Notes: a model not told the origin generated them from the sequence alone. 64,000 bases of DNA from Desulfomicrobium sp. UBA5193 (GCA_002412965.1 DHWB01000003.1:238504-302503), one strand, 5' to 3'; counted from the first letter of the stretch, positions 34,311 through 43,618 are shown. Numbers and translations: made by a program.

Positions 34311-35216
34311 TCAGGAGGCCTTGAGCACGGGGATGAGATGAGCGAGCGCCTGATCCAATTTTGGATAGGCGAATTCAAAGCCGAGACCTTCCAACCCGGC
34401 GGGGTAGCAGCGCTGACCGGCCAGGAGCATGCTTGCGGCTTCGCCCAGTCCCAGGCGCATGAGCAGTGCCGGAACGGGCAGAAAGGCGGGGCGTCCGAGA
34501 GCTCTGGCCAGGGTGGCTGTGAACTCCGCGTTGGTCACCGGCTCCGGGGCGCAGGCGTTGAAAGGGCCCGAGGCTGCTGGCGTCTCCAGCAAAAAGCTCA
34601 TGACCCGCACCAGGTCCTCGATATGAATCCACGAAAACCATTGTTTCCCGGAGCCCAGCCTGCCGCCAAGCCCCAGTGAAAAGGGCGGCAGCATCTTGGC
34701 CAGCGCGCCGCCGTTGCCCAGGACCACGGAGATGCGCGGGATGACCACGCGGTGTCCGAATCTTTCGGCCTGCACGGCCTCGCCCTGCCAGGCCTTGGCC
34801 ACATCGGCCAGAAAGCCGGTGCCGCGCGGAGAGTTTTCGGTCAGGACCCTGTCCCCGCCATCGCCGTAGTAGCCGATGGCGTTGGCGCAGAGCAGGGTCT
34901 TGCCCGAGGAGCGGGAGAGAGCGTCGACGATGTTGCGCGTGCTCAAGGTCCGCGATTCGAGGATGCTCCGCTTTCCGGCCTCGTTCCAGCGGGTCAAGAC
35001 CGGAGTTCCGGCCAGATTGATGACCGCGTCGTGATCGCCGATCTCATCCTGCCAGGAGCCGGGCGTGGTCGGATCGGCCTGGATGACGCGGACCGCAGGG
35101 GAATAGCGCGTTTTTCCCGAGCGGGCGGCCACGGTGATCTCATGGCCGCGCTCTCGGAGGTGAGGCACAAGATGAGCGCCTACGAAACCGGTTACGCCGA
35201 AGGCCAGTATTTTCAT
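34311..35216 (-). CDS. TIGR01777-family NAD-dependent epimerase-like protein
   Basis: 301 residues. An atypical SDR: GVTGFVGAHLVPHL at the start, then NLAGTPVLTRWNEAGKRSI, a YYGDGGDR block in place of YxxxK, and the typical FSWIHIEDLVRVMSFLL. The C-terminal part matches DUF1731. The family is often misnamed cell-division inhibitor SulA; the substrate is unknown. It lies 20 bases after nifU in the same direction. Confidence 0.85.
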   Translation of the reverse strand: MKILAFGVTGFVGAHLVPHLRERGHEITVAARSGKTRYSPAVRVIQADPTTPGSWQDEIGDHDAVINLAGTPVLTRWNEAGKRSILESRTLSTRNIVDALSRSSGKTLLCANAIGYYGDGGDRVLTENSPRGTGFLADVAKAWQGEAVQAERFGHRVVIPRISVVLGNGGALAKMLPPFSLGLGGRLGSGKQWFSWIHIEDLVRVMSFLLETPAASGPFNACAPEPVTNAEFTATLARALGRPAFLPVPALLMRLGLGEAASMLLAGQRCYPAGLEGLGFEFAYPKLDQALAHLIPVLKAS

Positions 35217-35236
35217 GATCGCCCTCCTCGGGCCGT

Positions 35237-35839
35237 CTACAGCCCGAAATGCTTCTGGATATAGCCCGACATGACGTTCTGCGCCTCTTCCTTGCATTCG
35301 CCGCAGTCCGTGCCGATCTTGGTCATCTCCTGCAGTTCGAGAAAGCTTCTCGCCCCATCGAGAACCGCGTGTTCGATATCCTCGTCCGTGACCTGCATGC
35401 ACTGGCAGACGATTTTCGCGCCCTTGGTTTTGACGCGGTCTTCCATGCCGTTCTTGCGGTAATAGTCGTCAATGGCGGCGCGCAGGGCCTTGTCGCCGAG
35501 CACCGAGCAGTGCACCTTGTTGTCCGGGAGGCCATCCAGTTCTTTTAAGATGTCCTTGGCGGTGATGGCGTAGGCCTGTTCCAGGGTCATGCCGATGACC
35601 ATCTCCGAGAGCATGGACGTGCTGGCGATGGCGCTGGCGCAGCCGTAGGTGCGCCACTTGCAGTCGATGATGGTCAAGGTGGCGGGGTCGACCTTGATAT
35701 ATACCATCATCTCGTCGCCGCACTTGATGTTACCCGTCAGTCCGATGCCGTGATATTCCGCTTCGTTGTCCTCGCGCAGGATGTTGCGCGGGTTCATGAA
35801 GTGGTCCTTTACCTTGTCTGAATAGGTCCATTTCGCCAT
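35237..35839 (-). CDS. nifU: NifU-like Fe-S cluster scaffold protein
   Basis: 200 residues: an IscU-type scaffold (residues 1-about 130) with three ligand cysteines in IKCGDEM, YGCASAIAS and KVHCSVLG, then a BFD-like [2Fe-2S] domain with VCQCMQV and GTDCGECKEE. The C-terminal Nfu domain of full NifU is absent, which is common in sulfate reducers. It starts 1 base after nifS, so the two work as a donor-scaffold pair. Confidence 0.92.
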   Translation of the reverse strand: MAKWTYSDKVKDHFMNPRNILREDNEAEYHGIGLTGNIKCGDEMMVYIKVDPATLTIIDCKWRTYGCASAIASTSMLSEMVIGMTLEQAYAITAKDILKELDGLPDNKVHCSVLGDKALRAAIDDYYRKNGMEDRVKTKGAKIVCQCMQVTDEDIEHAVLDGARSFLELQEMTKIGTDCGECKEEAQNVMSGYIQKHFGL

Positions 35840-35840
35840 G

Positions 35841-37025
35841 TTATTTTCTCCTGTACGCAGTGGACATGGTCCGGATGCGTTCGATGATTGGGGGAAGGTG
35901 CTCGAGCATGTACTGCACGTCTTCCATGGTGTTTTCCCGGCCCAGGCTGATGCGCACGGAGCCGTGGGCGTTTTCCACGGGCACTCCCGTGGCCATGATG
36001 ACGTGGGACGGGTCAAGGGAGCCCGAGGCGCAGGCCGAACCCGTGGAGACGGCGATGCCGGCCAGATCCAGATAGAGGAGGATGGCCTCGCCCTCGGCTC
36101 CGGCAAAGGACACGCTCAGGGTGCCCGGCAGGCAGTGCTCGGGGTGGCCCATGAAGAGCACGTCCGGGATGGCTTTCGCGATGCCTTCTTTCAGAACGTT
36201 CTTGAGCTCCAGCAGGCGTTTTTCCTCGGCGTCCATTTCCAGGGCCCGCAGCTCCATGGCCTTGCCAAGGCCGATGATGCCCAGGGAGTTCTCCGTGCCC
36301 GCGCGGCGTCCGTTCTCCTGATGCCCGCCCAGGATGAGGGGGCAGTAAGGGGAGCCCTTTTTCACGTACAGGGCGGCCACGCCCTTGGGCCCGTAAATTT
36401 TGTGCGCGGAGAGGCTCAGAAAGTCCACATCCAGGTCGCGCACGTTGACCGGGATCTTGCCCACGGCCTGCACCGCGTCCGTGTGGAAAAGCGCCCCGGC
36501 CTCGTGCGCGATGCGAACCGCGGTCTTTATGTCCTGAATGGTGCCGATCTCGTTGTTGGCCATCATGATCGAGACCATGCCGACCTTGTCCGTCACGGCC
36601 CTTTTCAGTTCGTCGAGGTCGATGCGGCCGTATTTGTCCACGGGCAGGTAGGTCACGTCGTGGTTCTGGCGTCCCAGGCTGCGGGCCGTGTTCAGCACGC
36701 AGGGATGCTCGATGACCGTGGTCACGAGACCCGTGCGTCCGCTCAGGCGGCAGGAGCAGGTCGTGCTGTCGCAGTGCAAAAGGGACAGGACCGTGTTGTT
36801 GGCCTCGGAGCCGCTGCCCACGAAGAGGATTTCGTCGGCGTCGGCGCCGATGAACGAAGCGACCTGTGCCCTCGCCTCTTCGATTTTTTCCCTGGCCTCA
36901 CGCCCGAAGCTGTGCATGCTGGAAGGATTGCCGAATATTTCAAGCCCCTCGATCAGGGCCTTTTTTACGTCCGGATGCAGGGGCGTGGTGGCGTTGTTGT
37001 CAAAATAGACATTTCGATTTTCCAT
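35841..37025 (-). CDS. nifS: Cysteine desulfurase NifS
   Basis: 394 residues from the ATG after aaggag. PLP enzyme: YFDNNATTPLHP, GSGSEANNT, the lysine in LSAHKIYGPKG (about residue 209), and the catalytic loop Cys in STGSACASGSLDPSH (about 332). It supplies sulfur to the NifU scaffold. A CSC motif within residues 80-90 (DSTTCSCRLSGR) is an additional cysteine-rich spot. Confidence 0.94.
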   Translation of the reverse strand: MENRNVYFDNNATTPLHPDVKKALIEGLEIFGNPSSMHSFGREAREKIEEARAQVASFIGADADEILFVGSGSEANNTVLSLLHCDSTTCSCRLSGRTGLVTTVIEHPCVLNTARSLGRQNHDVTYLPVDKYGRIDLDELKRAVTDKVGMVSIMMANNEIGTIQDIKTAVRIAHEAGALFHTDAVQAVGKIPVNVRDLDVDFLSLSAHKIYGPKGVAALYVKKGSPYCPLILGGHQENGRRAGTENSLGIIGLGKAMELRALEMDAEEKRLLELKNVLKEGIAKAIPDVLFMGHPEHCLPGTLSVSFAGAEGEAILLYLDLAGIAVSTGSACASGSLDPSHVIMATGVPVENAHGSVRISLGRENTMEDVQYMLEHLPPIIERIRTMSTAYRRK

Positions 37026-37068
37026 GAAAAGCTCCTTGATTCGCAAAATTACGATCAAACTTTAATCC

Positions 37069-37824
37069 CTAATCCCGGCCTGTCCACCCTGAGAATGGAC
37101 GAATCATGCCTGGAAGAGCAGGTTCCGGTTCCTTGCCTGTTTCGTGCCACAGCTCATCCGTCCAGGAATACAGCTGGTGCGGATTGAATTTGCCTTTGTA
37201 GGCCATGCGCGCGCATCCGGGCACGATATAGCCCAGGTAGTAGTAAGGCAGCCCCATCCGTCCGGTCTCCTCGATCTCGCGCAGCACGCTTAACGTCCCG
37301 AGACTTAAAGACGATGCGTCCGGGTCGAAGACGAAATAGACGGAGCTCAAACCGTCGCTGCCCTGATCCAGGTAGCCGGCCCCCAGCAGGCGCCCGTTAT
37401 CCTCGTAGCGGGACAGCAGGACCGGACAGGAGGGGGAGTGCAGGTTGGCGACAAATTCGTCGAAACTACTTTCCTGTCCGAAACGAACCTGCGAATGTGT
37501 ATGATACAGGTCAAAAAGCTGCTTTTCATAACGCAGGGGGCCAAAACTGGTCCGGATGTGCGCGCCGCGGCGCAGCACCCGCTCCTGGCTGCGGCTGGGG
37601 AGGAACCGCTTTACCGGGACGCGCAGGGGTGTGCAGGCCCGGCAATCCGGGCAGGAGGGACGGAAGAAATAATGCCCGAATCTGCGCCAGCCTCTCGACA
37701 GGAACCAGGAAAGCTCCAGGCAGCTCAAGTTGCCTGCGAAAAAAAAGGAGTACACCAGGGTCTGGTCCGGTAGATAGGGGCAGGCGCTGGGCGGCGAGAG
37801 TTCAGGGTGGGAATAGAGAATCAT
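37069..37824 (-). CDS. bpt: Aspartate/glutamate leucyltransferase (Bpt type)
   Basis: 251 residues. ATE N-terminal domain with YFFRPSCPDCRACTPLRVPV (Cys pairs), and the C-terminal acyltransferase domain with SSVYFVFDPDASSLSLGTLSVLREI (broken here by family-typical SLG) and YYLGYIVPGC. By family it adds Leu or Arg to N-terminal acidic residues for N-degron recognition. It lies between glnS and nifS in one direction. Confidence 0.88.
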   Translation of the reverse strand: MILYSHPELSPPSACPYLPDQTLVYSFFFAGNLSCLELSWFLSRGWRRFGHYFFRPSCPDCRACTPLRVPVKRFLPSRSQERVLRRGAHIRTSFGPLRYEKQLFDLYHTHSQVRFGQESSFDEFVANLHSPSCPVLLSRYEDNGRLLGAGYLDQGSDGLSSVYFVFDPDASSLSLGTLSVLREIEETGRMGLPYYYLGYIVPGCARMAYKGKFNPHQLYSWTDELWHETGKEPEPALPGMIRPFSGWTGRD

Positions 37825-37853
37825 GACCTTGCCTGAAAAATCTTCATGAAGTT

Positions 37854-37889
37854 GGACGGCATGCCCGGTCCGCGCCGTTCATGCCGTCC
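37854..37889 (-). terminator. Hairpin after glnS
   Basis: A perfect 10-bp stem (ggacggcatg / catgccgtcc) lies 26 bases beyond the glnS stop on the minus strand. It lacks an adjacent U run, so it may attenuate or stabilise the message rather than end it. Confidence 0.4.
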
Positions 37890-37914
37890 CTCCGGTCCAT
37901 ATTTTCCAGGGAAG

Positions 37915-39585
37915 CTATCCCGACACCTTGGCCCATGAATCGCGCAGGGTCACGGTGCGGTTGAAGACCGGTTTTCCGGGCGCATGGTCGAACCGGTCCG
38001 CGCAGAAGAAGCCCTGCCGTTCGAACTGGAAGCGTGCCTCGGGTTCGACCCCGGCCAGGGATTTTTCCACCTGGCAATCGGTCAGTACTTCGAGGGAGGC
38101 GAGGTTGATCTGGGTCAGGAAATCGCCGTCCTTGCCCGGGGATTCCACCGAGAAGAGGCGGTCGTAGAGGCGTACTTCGGCCGGGACGCAGTGCCTGGCG
38201 CCGACCCAGTGCAGGGTGCCTTTGACCTTGCGGCCGTCGGGCGCGTCTCCGCCACGGCTGGCGGGATCGTAGGTGCAGATCACGGCCTTGATGGTTCCGT
38301 CGGATTTTTTGAGCACGTCAGTGCAGGTCACCAGATAGGCTCCGCGCAGACGCACCTCGCGGCCGGGGGCCAGGCGGAAGAATTTGGCGCAGGGGGTTTC
38401 CATGAAGTCGCTCTCTTCGATGAACACTTCGCGGGAAAAGCCGACCTTCCTGCTGCCCATGTCCGGGTTCTTGGGGTGGTTGGCCAGCTCGAAGAATTCT
38501 TCCTGCTCCGCCGGATAGTTTTCGATGATGAGCTTCACCGGGCGCAGCACGGCCATGGCCCTGGGCGCGGACGCGTCCAGGTTCTCGCGTACGCAGTTTT
38601 CGAGCACGCCCATGTCGACGCAGCTGTCCGAGCGGCTGACCCCGATGCGTTCGCAGAAATCGCGGATGGCCGCAGGCGGGAAGCCCCGGCGGCGCAGGCC
38701 CGAGATGGTGGGCATGCGCGGGTCGTTCCAGCCGCCGACCACGTCGTTTTCGACCAGGGTCTTGAGCTTGCGCTTGCTGGTCACGGTATAATTTATGTTC
38801 AGACGGTTGAACTCGTACTGCACCGGGCGGCTGGGAACGTCGAGCTGGTCCAGGATCCAGTCGTAGAGGGGCTTGTGGTCCGCGAATTCCAGGGTGCAGA
38901 TGGAATGGGTGATGTGCTCCAGGGAATCGGACAGGCCGTGGGCAAAATCGTACATGGGGTAGATGCACCAGGCATTTCCCGTGTTCTGGTGCTCCTGGTG
39001 CAGGATGCGGTACAGGGCCGGGTCGCGCATGTTCATGTTCGGCGAGGCCATGTCGATCTTGGCCCGCAGGATGTGCGTGCCCTCGGGAAATTCCCCGGCG
39101 CGCATGCGGGTGAAGAGGTCCAGGTTTTCCTCCACGGAGCGGTCGCGGTAGGGGCTGTTCTTGCCGGCTTCCGTCAGCGTGCCACGATACAGGCGCATGT
39201 CTTCGGCGGACAGGGAGCAGACATAGGCCTTGCCCTTGGTGATCAGCTCCACCGCGAAGGCGTACAGTCGCTCGAAATAATCCGAGGCGTGGTAGAGGTG
39301 TTCGCCCCAGTCGAAGCCGAGCCACTGCACGTCCTCCTTGATGGAGGCCACGTAGACCGGGTCTTCCTTGCCGGGGTTGGTGTCGTCGAAGCGCAGGTGA
39401 CAGCGTCCGCCGTAGTCACGGGCCAGACCGAAATTGAGGCAGATGGACTTGGCGTGGCCGATATGCAGAAAACCGTTGGGCTCAGGGGGGAAGCGGGTGA
39501 AGACGCGGCCCTCGTTCTTGCCGGTTTTGAGGTCTTCTTCGATGATGGCTCGCAAAAAATTCGATGGGGTGGATGGCGTGTCCAT
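37915..39585 (-). CDS. glnS: Glutaminyl-tRNA synthetase
   Basis: 556 residues from the ATG after aagga; a longer frame upstream lacks a start signal. Class I synthetase with HIGH at residues 41-44 (PPEPNGFLHIGHAKS), the GlnRS-specific RFDDTNP, and a KMSKS-like VTSKRKL. The C-terminal beta-barrel anticodon-binding domain is complete (YDRLFSVESPG, ending RDSWAKVSG). Direct GlnRS is shared by gamma- and some deltaproteobacteria. Confidence 0.95.
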   Translation of the reverse strand: MDTPSTPSNFLRAIIEEDLKTGKNEGRVFTRFPPEPNGFLHIGHAKSICLNFGLARDYGGRCHLRFDDTNPGKEDPVYVASIKEDVQWLGFDWGEHLYHASDYFERLYAFAVELITKGKAYVCSLSAEDMRLYRGTLTEAGKNSPYRDRSVEENLDLFTRMRAGEFPEGTHILRAKIDMASPNMNMRDPALYRILHQEHQNTGNAWCIYPMYDFAHGLSDSLEHITHSICTLEFADHKPLYDWILDQLDVPSRPVQYEFNRLNINYTVTSKRKLKTLVENDVVGGWNDPRMPTISGLRRRGFPPAAIRDFCERIGVSRSDSCVDMGVLENCVRENLDASAPRAMAVLRPVKLIIENYPAEQEEFFELANHPKNPDMGSRKVGFSREVFIEESDFMETPCAKFFRLAPGREVRLRGAYLVTCTDVLKKSDGTIKAVICTYDPASRGGDAPDGRKVKGTLHWVGARHCVPAEVRLYDRLFSVESPGKDGDFLTQINLASLEVLTDCQVEKSLAGVEPEARFQFERQGFFCADRFDHAPGKPVFNRTVTLRDSWAKVSG

Positions 39586-39613
39586 GATGATCCTTGGAAG
39601 TGTTGCGTGAAGT

Positions 39614-40189
39614 CTATGGGGCGTCAACAGCCGGAATGCATACGGTCAGGGGCATGGGTTTGCAAGTGTGGCCATTGATATAGGCCTTCAGAGCGTCGCG
39701 GGTGCTCGGAAAGGGGAGCTTGTCCCAGGGGATTTCCTCGCGCGTGAAGAGGCCCAGGTCCTCGGCTTCCTCGCCTGGGCGAGGCTCGGCGTGGTCGAGA
39801 TGGGCGCTGTAGACGATGATGACCGGGGGCCATCCGGCATAGGAGAAAACCCCGACCAGCCCGTCCAGGGTGATCTCAAGGTTCACTTCTTCCCGGATCT
39901 CGCGCACCGCGGCCTGCTCGACGGGTTCGCCCTCGTCCACATAGCCGCCGGGCAGGAGCCATTTTTCCGATTCGCCCTCTCGCTTGCGGCGCATGAGCAG
40001 GATCTTGTCCCCGATTTCGAGGATGACGCAGGTCACGACCTTGGGATCGAGATAGACCACGCCGGTGCAGGCCGTGCAGACCAGGCGTGCGGGCTCGTCC
40101 GGGCGCAGGCTACGGGGCGCGAGCGGTGCGCCGCAGGCCGGGCAGAAGCGGTAGCGGTCGTGGCGGATGGGACCGGTGGTGGAGATCAT
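39614..40189 (-). CDS. NUDIX hydrolase with N-terminal zinc ribbon
   Basis: 191 residues. A zinc ribbon (FCPACGAPL ... LVCTACTGVVY) precedes the NUDIX box GGYVDEGEPVEQAAVREIRE, which has the R-E-x2-E-E catalytic order continued by EV. The layout resembles NADH pyrophosphatase-like and ADP-ribose hydrolases; the substrate is uncertain. Its start overlaps the end of the nitroreductase gene (ATGA). Confidence 0.88.
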   Translation of the reverse strand: MISTTGPIRHDRYRFCPACGAPLAPRSLRPDEPARLVCTACTGVVYLDPKVVTCVILEIGDKILLMRRKREGESEKWLLPGGYVDEGEPVEQAAVREIREEVNLEITLDGLVGVFSYAGWPPVIIVYSAHLDHAEPRPGEEAEDLGLFTREEIPWDKLPFPSTRDALKAYINGHTCKPMPLTVCIPAVDAP

Positions 40190-40707
40190 GTGTAGATGTT
40201 GGTCCTGATCGTCTGATCCTTGAGGTTTTCGCGGGCATGGCCCTTGAGGGATTTGGCCGGATACCCGATGCTGATGATGGATTCAACCCGCAGATGGGGG
40301 GGGATGCCGAGAATTTCCCGCACGCGGGTCTCGGCCGCGGTGGATTCGTCGAAGGCGCGCAGGCGGATCTGCACCCAGCAGCTGCCCAGGTTCAGGCTCT
40401 CGCAGGCCAGTTGCAGGATGATGGAGGCGATGGCGCAGTCCTCGATCCAGGTGTCGGCCTTGGCCTCATCCCCGAGCACGACCACGCCGAGGGCCGCGTC
40501 GCGCAGGAAATGGGCGCCATGCTGCTTGGCCGTGGACAATTTCGCGAGCAGGTCCTTGTCCGTGACGAAGATGAATTCCCAGGGGTCCAGGCTGCGGGAC
40601 GAGGGCGCGCGCAGCACCGCTTCCCTCAGCTGGTCCAGGATTTCAGGGCTGAGGGGTTCGTCCGTATAGTGCCGTATGCTGCGGCGTCTGCGCAGGATGT
40701 CGAGCAT
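40186..40707 (-). CDS. Nitroreductase family protein
   Basis: 173 residues from the ATG after ggagg. FMN-binding nitroreductase fold: LRRRRSIRHYTDEPLS with the phosphate-binding arginines, LRAPSSRSLDPWEFIFV, and a GSCWVQIRLRAF dimer segment. The C-terminal SIGYPAKS is typical. The substrate is unknown. First gene of the minus-strand series nitroreductase-NUDIX-glnS. Confidence 0.87.
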   Translation of the reverse strand: MLDILRRRRSIRHYTDEPLSPEILDQLREAVLRAPSSRSLDPWEFIFVTDKDLLAKLSTAKQHGAHFLRDAALGVVVLGDEAKADTWIEDCAIASIILQLACESLNLGSCWVQIRLRAFDESTAAETRVREILGIPPHLRVESIISIGYPAKSLKGHARENLKDQTIRTNIYT

Positions 40708-40835
40708 GTGTCCTCCTGTGCCGGGTTCCTGAAGGAACGGCATTTGTTCTCGCTTCTTGATCAGCGTGGACGCATACCGTATCAAACCCCTCATTGAGCG
40801 GCAATCGCCGATTCCCAGCATGTTTTGGAGGAACG

Positions 40836-41279
40836 ATGGATGGACTGATTCTCGTCTTGACAGTGCTCGCCGGGTGTCTCATGCCGGTCCAGCCGGCCGT
40901 GAACGCGGTCACCGCGAAGCTGATGAGCAGTCCGTACCTGGCCTCGTTTTTTTCCTTTCTGACCGGAACTCTGACGCTGGGGATTGTCTGCCTGGCCCTG
41001 CGCCTGCCCTGGCCGGACGGGAAGATCGTGGCGGGGCTGCCCTGGTGGGCCTGGACTGCCGGACCCATGGGTGCCTTTTTCGTGACCATCACCATCCTGG
41101 CCGTGCCGCGTCTGGGGACCATGAGCGTCATGGCCCTGCTCATCGCCGGCCAGATGGCCATGTCCCTGGTCATGGATCATTTCGGCTGGATGGGCATTCC
41201 GGCCCAGCCCATCTCCGTGTGGCGGATTCTGGGCGCGATCCTGCTTTTCACCGGCGTGATCCTGATCCGCAAATTTTAA
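40836..41279 (+). CDS. DMT-superfamily transporter of the YdcZ/DUF606 type
   Basis: 147 residues from the ATG after ggagg, with five hydrophobic helices. Motifs: MPVQPAVNAVTAKLMSSPYLA, LPWWAWTAGPMGAFFV, and LLIAGQMAMSLVMDHFGW, a strong DUF606 mark. DUF606 units are half-size and often act in pairs, but only one is present here. The transported molecule is unknown. Confidence 0.85.
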   Translation: MDGLILVLTVLAGCLMPVQPAVNAVTAKLMSSPYLASFFSFLTGTLTLGIVCLALRLPWPDGKIVAGLPWWAWTAGPMGAFFVTITILAVPRLGTMSVMALLIAGQMAMSLVMDHFGWMGIPAQPISVWRILGAILLFTGVILIRKF

Positions 41280-41291
41280 GGAGATGAACTC

Positions 41292-41636
41292 ATGAAAACA
41301 GTTCTTTTCGTATTCAACGGCGATCCCATGTGTTTCATCCATGTGCTCTTGAATGCCCTGGATCTGCACGGCCACGGTCACGAAACCTGCATTGTCATGG
41401 AGGGCGCGTCCGTGGCCCTGGCCCCGGCGCTGGTCAAGGCCGGGCATCCGCTGGCCCCGCTTTTTGCCCAGGTTCGGGAGAAGGGCCTGCTGGCGGGCGC
41501 GTGCAAGGCCTGCTCCGTCAAGCTGGGCGTGGCCGCCGAGGTCGAAGCCGCCGGTATCGCGCTCATCGGCGACATGTCCGGGCATCCGTCCATGCGTTCG
41601 TATATGGATGCGGGCTGGCAGGTCATCACGTTTTGA
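41292..41636 (+). CDS. DsrE-like protein
   Basis: 114 residues, a small alpha/beta fold: VLFVFNGDPMCFIHVLLNAL, then CIVMEGASVALAPAL, and a cysteine motif CKACSVKLG where DsrE-type proteins carry a reactive Cys. These proteins handle sulfur or act as redox carriers, but this member is not assigned. It sits 12 bases after the transporter gene. Confidence 0.7.
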   Translation: MKTVLFVFNGDPMCFIHVLLNALDLHGHGHETCIVMEGASVALAPALVKAGHPLAPLFAQVREKGLLAGACKACSVKLGVAAEVEAAGIALIGDMSGHPSMRSYMDAGWQVITF

Positions 41637-41677
41637 ACCACATACGCGACGGGCACCCTGGATATGCCGGCGGCACG

Positions 41678-42193
41678 GTGATCATTCGTGTCGGGTCGCT
41701 CAACCCGGTCAAGCTCGGAGCCATCCGCGCGGTCATGGCCGCCCGTTTTCCACAGGCCGACTTTCAGCCCGTGTCCGTGGACTCCGGGGTCTCGGTCCAG
41801 CCCCTCGGCCTGGACGAAACCCTGCGCGGGGCCAAGAATCGGGCCAGGGAAGCCTTTGCGGACTGCGACCTGTCCGTGGCCCTGGAGTCGGGGCTCATCC
41901 CCGTGCCTCAGACCGCGACCGGCTACATGAACCTGACGGCCTGCGCCATTTTCAACGGCCGGGAGATGTTTCTGGGGCTGGGTCCGGCCTTTGAGCTGCC
42001 CTCCGAGGTGACCCGCCTGGTGGTGGACGAAGGCCTGGAGCTGGACCCGGCCGTGCGCCGGGCCGGACTGACGGACAATGCGCGCATCGGCTACGCCCAG
42101 GGCATCATCGGCGTCCTGAGCTGCGGGCGGGTGACGCGCATGGACTACAGCCAGCCGGCCGTGTCCATGGCCTTGGTCCGCATGGGGCTGTGA
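41678..42193 (+). CDS. Inosine/xanthosine triphosphatase (YjjX type)
   Basis: 171 residues from a GTG, the length of YjjX/NTPase family members; earlier in-frame starts would overlap the DsrE-like gene. Motifs: VGSLNPVKLGAIRAV, VSVQPLGLDETLRGAKNRA, VALESGLIP, and LTDNARIGYAQGIIG. It removes deaminated purine nucleotides (ITP, XTP). The ribosome site is weak. Confidence 0.85.
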   Translation: MIIRVGSLNPVKLGAIRAVMAARFPQADFQPVSVDSGVSVQPLGLDETLRGAKNRAREAFADCDLSVALESGLIPVPQTATGYMNLTACAIFNGREMFLGLGPAFELPSEVTRLVVDEGLELDPAVRRAGLTDNARIGYAQGIIGVLSCGRVTRMDYSQPAVSMALVRMGL

Positions 42194-42234
42194 AAGACAA
42201 ATTTTATCTGCAACCATTTGCCAACGAGGAAAAC

Positions 42235-42660
42235 ATGTCTCGCTCATATCTGGTCTACCGCTGCAAGGAAGGGGAGTTGCTCAAAAAGCCCGAGGCGGTC
42301 ATCGCCCTTTGGGACGAAGACCTGACCCGCTTTTCCGAGATTCTGGACGAATCCACCGCGTCGCGTCCGTCGAAATCACGCAAGCCCGGTGAATATTGGG
42401 AAATCGTTTCCAAGGACAAGGCCGACCCATACGACTGGGAGAAGGTTGTCGCGCCCGTCAAGAACAAGGAGCACGATCCCCTGGGCGATATGTGGAAGGA
42501 GCGGGCCAAGGTCGAGCGGCTTCTGGCCGAAGGCGCGACCATGGAGCAGGCCCTGGACGTCATGACCCCCTTCAACCACACCTACAGCTACGAAGCCGAA
42601 GAACCCAAGAAAACCAAGAATCTTCTGCCGAGCATGGACGAGGTCGAATCGCAGCCTTAG
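42235..42660 (+). CDS. Conserved hypothetical protein
   Basis: 141 residues; the ATG after gaggaaaa is chosen over an earlier frame that overlaps yjjX. Highly charged, with a KPGEYWEIVSKDKADPYDWEKV centre (split family motif) and a lysine-rich C-terminus. No signal peptide. No family recognised. Confidence 0.65.
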   Translation: MSRSYLVYRCKEGELLKKPEAVIALWDEDLTRFSEILDESTASRPSKSRKPGEYWEIVSKDKADPYDWEKVVAPVKNKEHDPLGDMWKERAKVERLLAEGATMEQALDVMTPFNHTYSYEAEEPKKTKNLLPSMDEVESQP

Positions 42661-42690
42661 CTGGCCGATCGCTCCATCAAGGAGGCACTC

Positions 42691-43137
42691 ATGCGCTGGA
42701 TTTTATTGCTGCTGCTCATGATTCCCCTGCCGGGATTTTGCGGCGGGCCCGTTTTGTCCTCGGGTCAGCTTCTGTACGTGCCGGTGTATTCGCACATCTA
42801 CATCGGGGACAGGGAGCGGCCTTTCAATCTGGCCGTGACCCTGTCCATCCGCAACACCGACCCCCGCAGCGCTCTGCGGCTGACGGCGGTGGACTATTAC
42901 GACACCGGTGGCAGCCTGGTCCGGCATTATCTGGACAAGCCCCTGGAAATGAAGCCGCTGGCCTCCATCCGGTACGTGGTTGCCGAGAAGGACATCAAAG
43001 GCGGCTCCGGCGCCAACTTTCTGGTGCGCTGGGAAGCGGCCGCCGCCATGAACGCCCCGGTGGTGGAGGCGGTCATGATAGGGGCCCAGTCCGGCCAGGG
43101 CATTTCTTTCACCTCCCAGGCCAGGGAGATTCAATAA
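42691..43137 (+). CDS. DUF3124 domain protein, secreted
   Basis: 148 residues. A cleavable signal peptide (LLLLLMIPLPGFCG) precedes the DUF3124 core: LLYVPVYSHIYIGDRERP, VTLSIRNTDPRSALRLTAV, and IGAQSGQGISFTS. DUF3124 is a periplasmic domain of unknown role. A good ribosome site (aaggagg) lies upstream. Confidence 0.82.
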   Translation: MRWILLLLLMIPLPGFCGGPVLSSGQLLYVPVYSHIYIGDRERPFNLAVTLSIRNTDPRSALRLTAVDYYDTGGSLVRHYLDKPLEMKPLASIRYVVAEKDIKGGSGANFLVRWEAAAAMNAPVVEAVMIGAQSGQGISFTSQAREIQ

Positions 43138-43161
43138 CATTTATTAGAAGAGGGAGTACGA

Positions 43162-43572
43162 ATGGAAAACGGGATGGAGGAACTGGAGACATTTATTTCC
43201 GAATGGGAAGCCTGCGATGCCAGGGATGCATTTTTGACTTTTCGGCAGACGTTGCAATCCGTAAACGGTGTGGCTCTTGGATTCAAGGCCCGGCCTGGCA
43301 TCACGTATTCCCTGCGCGGTTCGCATCCGGGCCAACAGGGTCGGGAACTCTTTGCCCTGATTGACGTCATCGACGATGATCCCGAGCAGCGCTGGCTCTC
43401 GGTCTGTTTTTACGACGATCTGGTCACGGATGCGCAAGAGCAGGGCGATTGGGTGCCTCAGGGCCTCATGGGCGAGGACGCACGCTGCTTCAATGTCGAC
43501 GAGGCCGACGAGGACCTCGTGGCCTATGTCTCGGCGCGCATCAGCGAAGCCGGAGTCAACGCGACGAAATAA
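43162..43572 (+). CDS. Conserved hypothetical protein
   Basis: 136 residues, acidic, with gagggag ahead of the ATG. The middle part (LGFKARPGITYSLRGSHP) and the strand LISVIDDDPEQRWLSVCFYDDLV (family pattern read with breaks) look like a compact alpha/beta domain. No family recognised. It is 24 bases after the DUF3124 gene and ends at a terminator. Confidence 0.65.
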   Translation: MENGMEELETFISEWEACDARDAFLTFRQTLQSVNGVALGFKARPGITYSLRGSHPGQQGRELFALIDVIDDDPEQRWLSVCFYDDLVTDAQEQGDWVPQGLMGEDARCFNVDEADEDLVAYVSARISEAGVNATK

Positions 43573-43590
43573 GGACGACAGGTTGCGTCA

Positions 43591-43618
43591 CAAGCCGGGC
43601 ACTGACCCGGCTTTTTTG
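43591..43618 (+). terminator. Rho-independent terminator
   Basis: Stem aagccggg/cccggctt with a six-base loop and six T, about 20 bases after the preceding stop. Confidence 0.85.

Noticed and set aside
37984..39678. Long + strand open frame opposite glnS (about 564 codons)
   Set aside because: The minus strand holds a complete glutaminyl-tRNA synthetase; the antisense product resembles no family.
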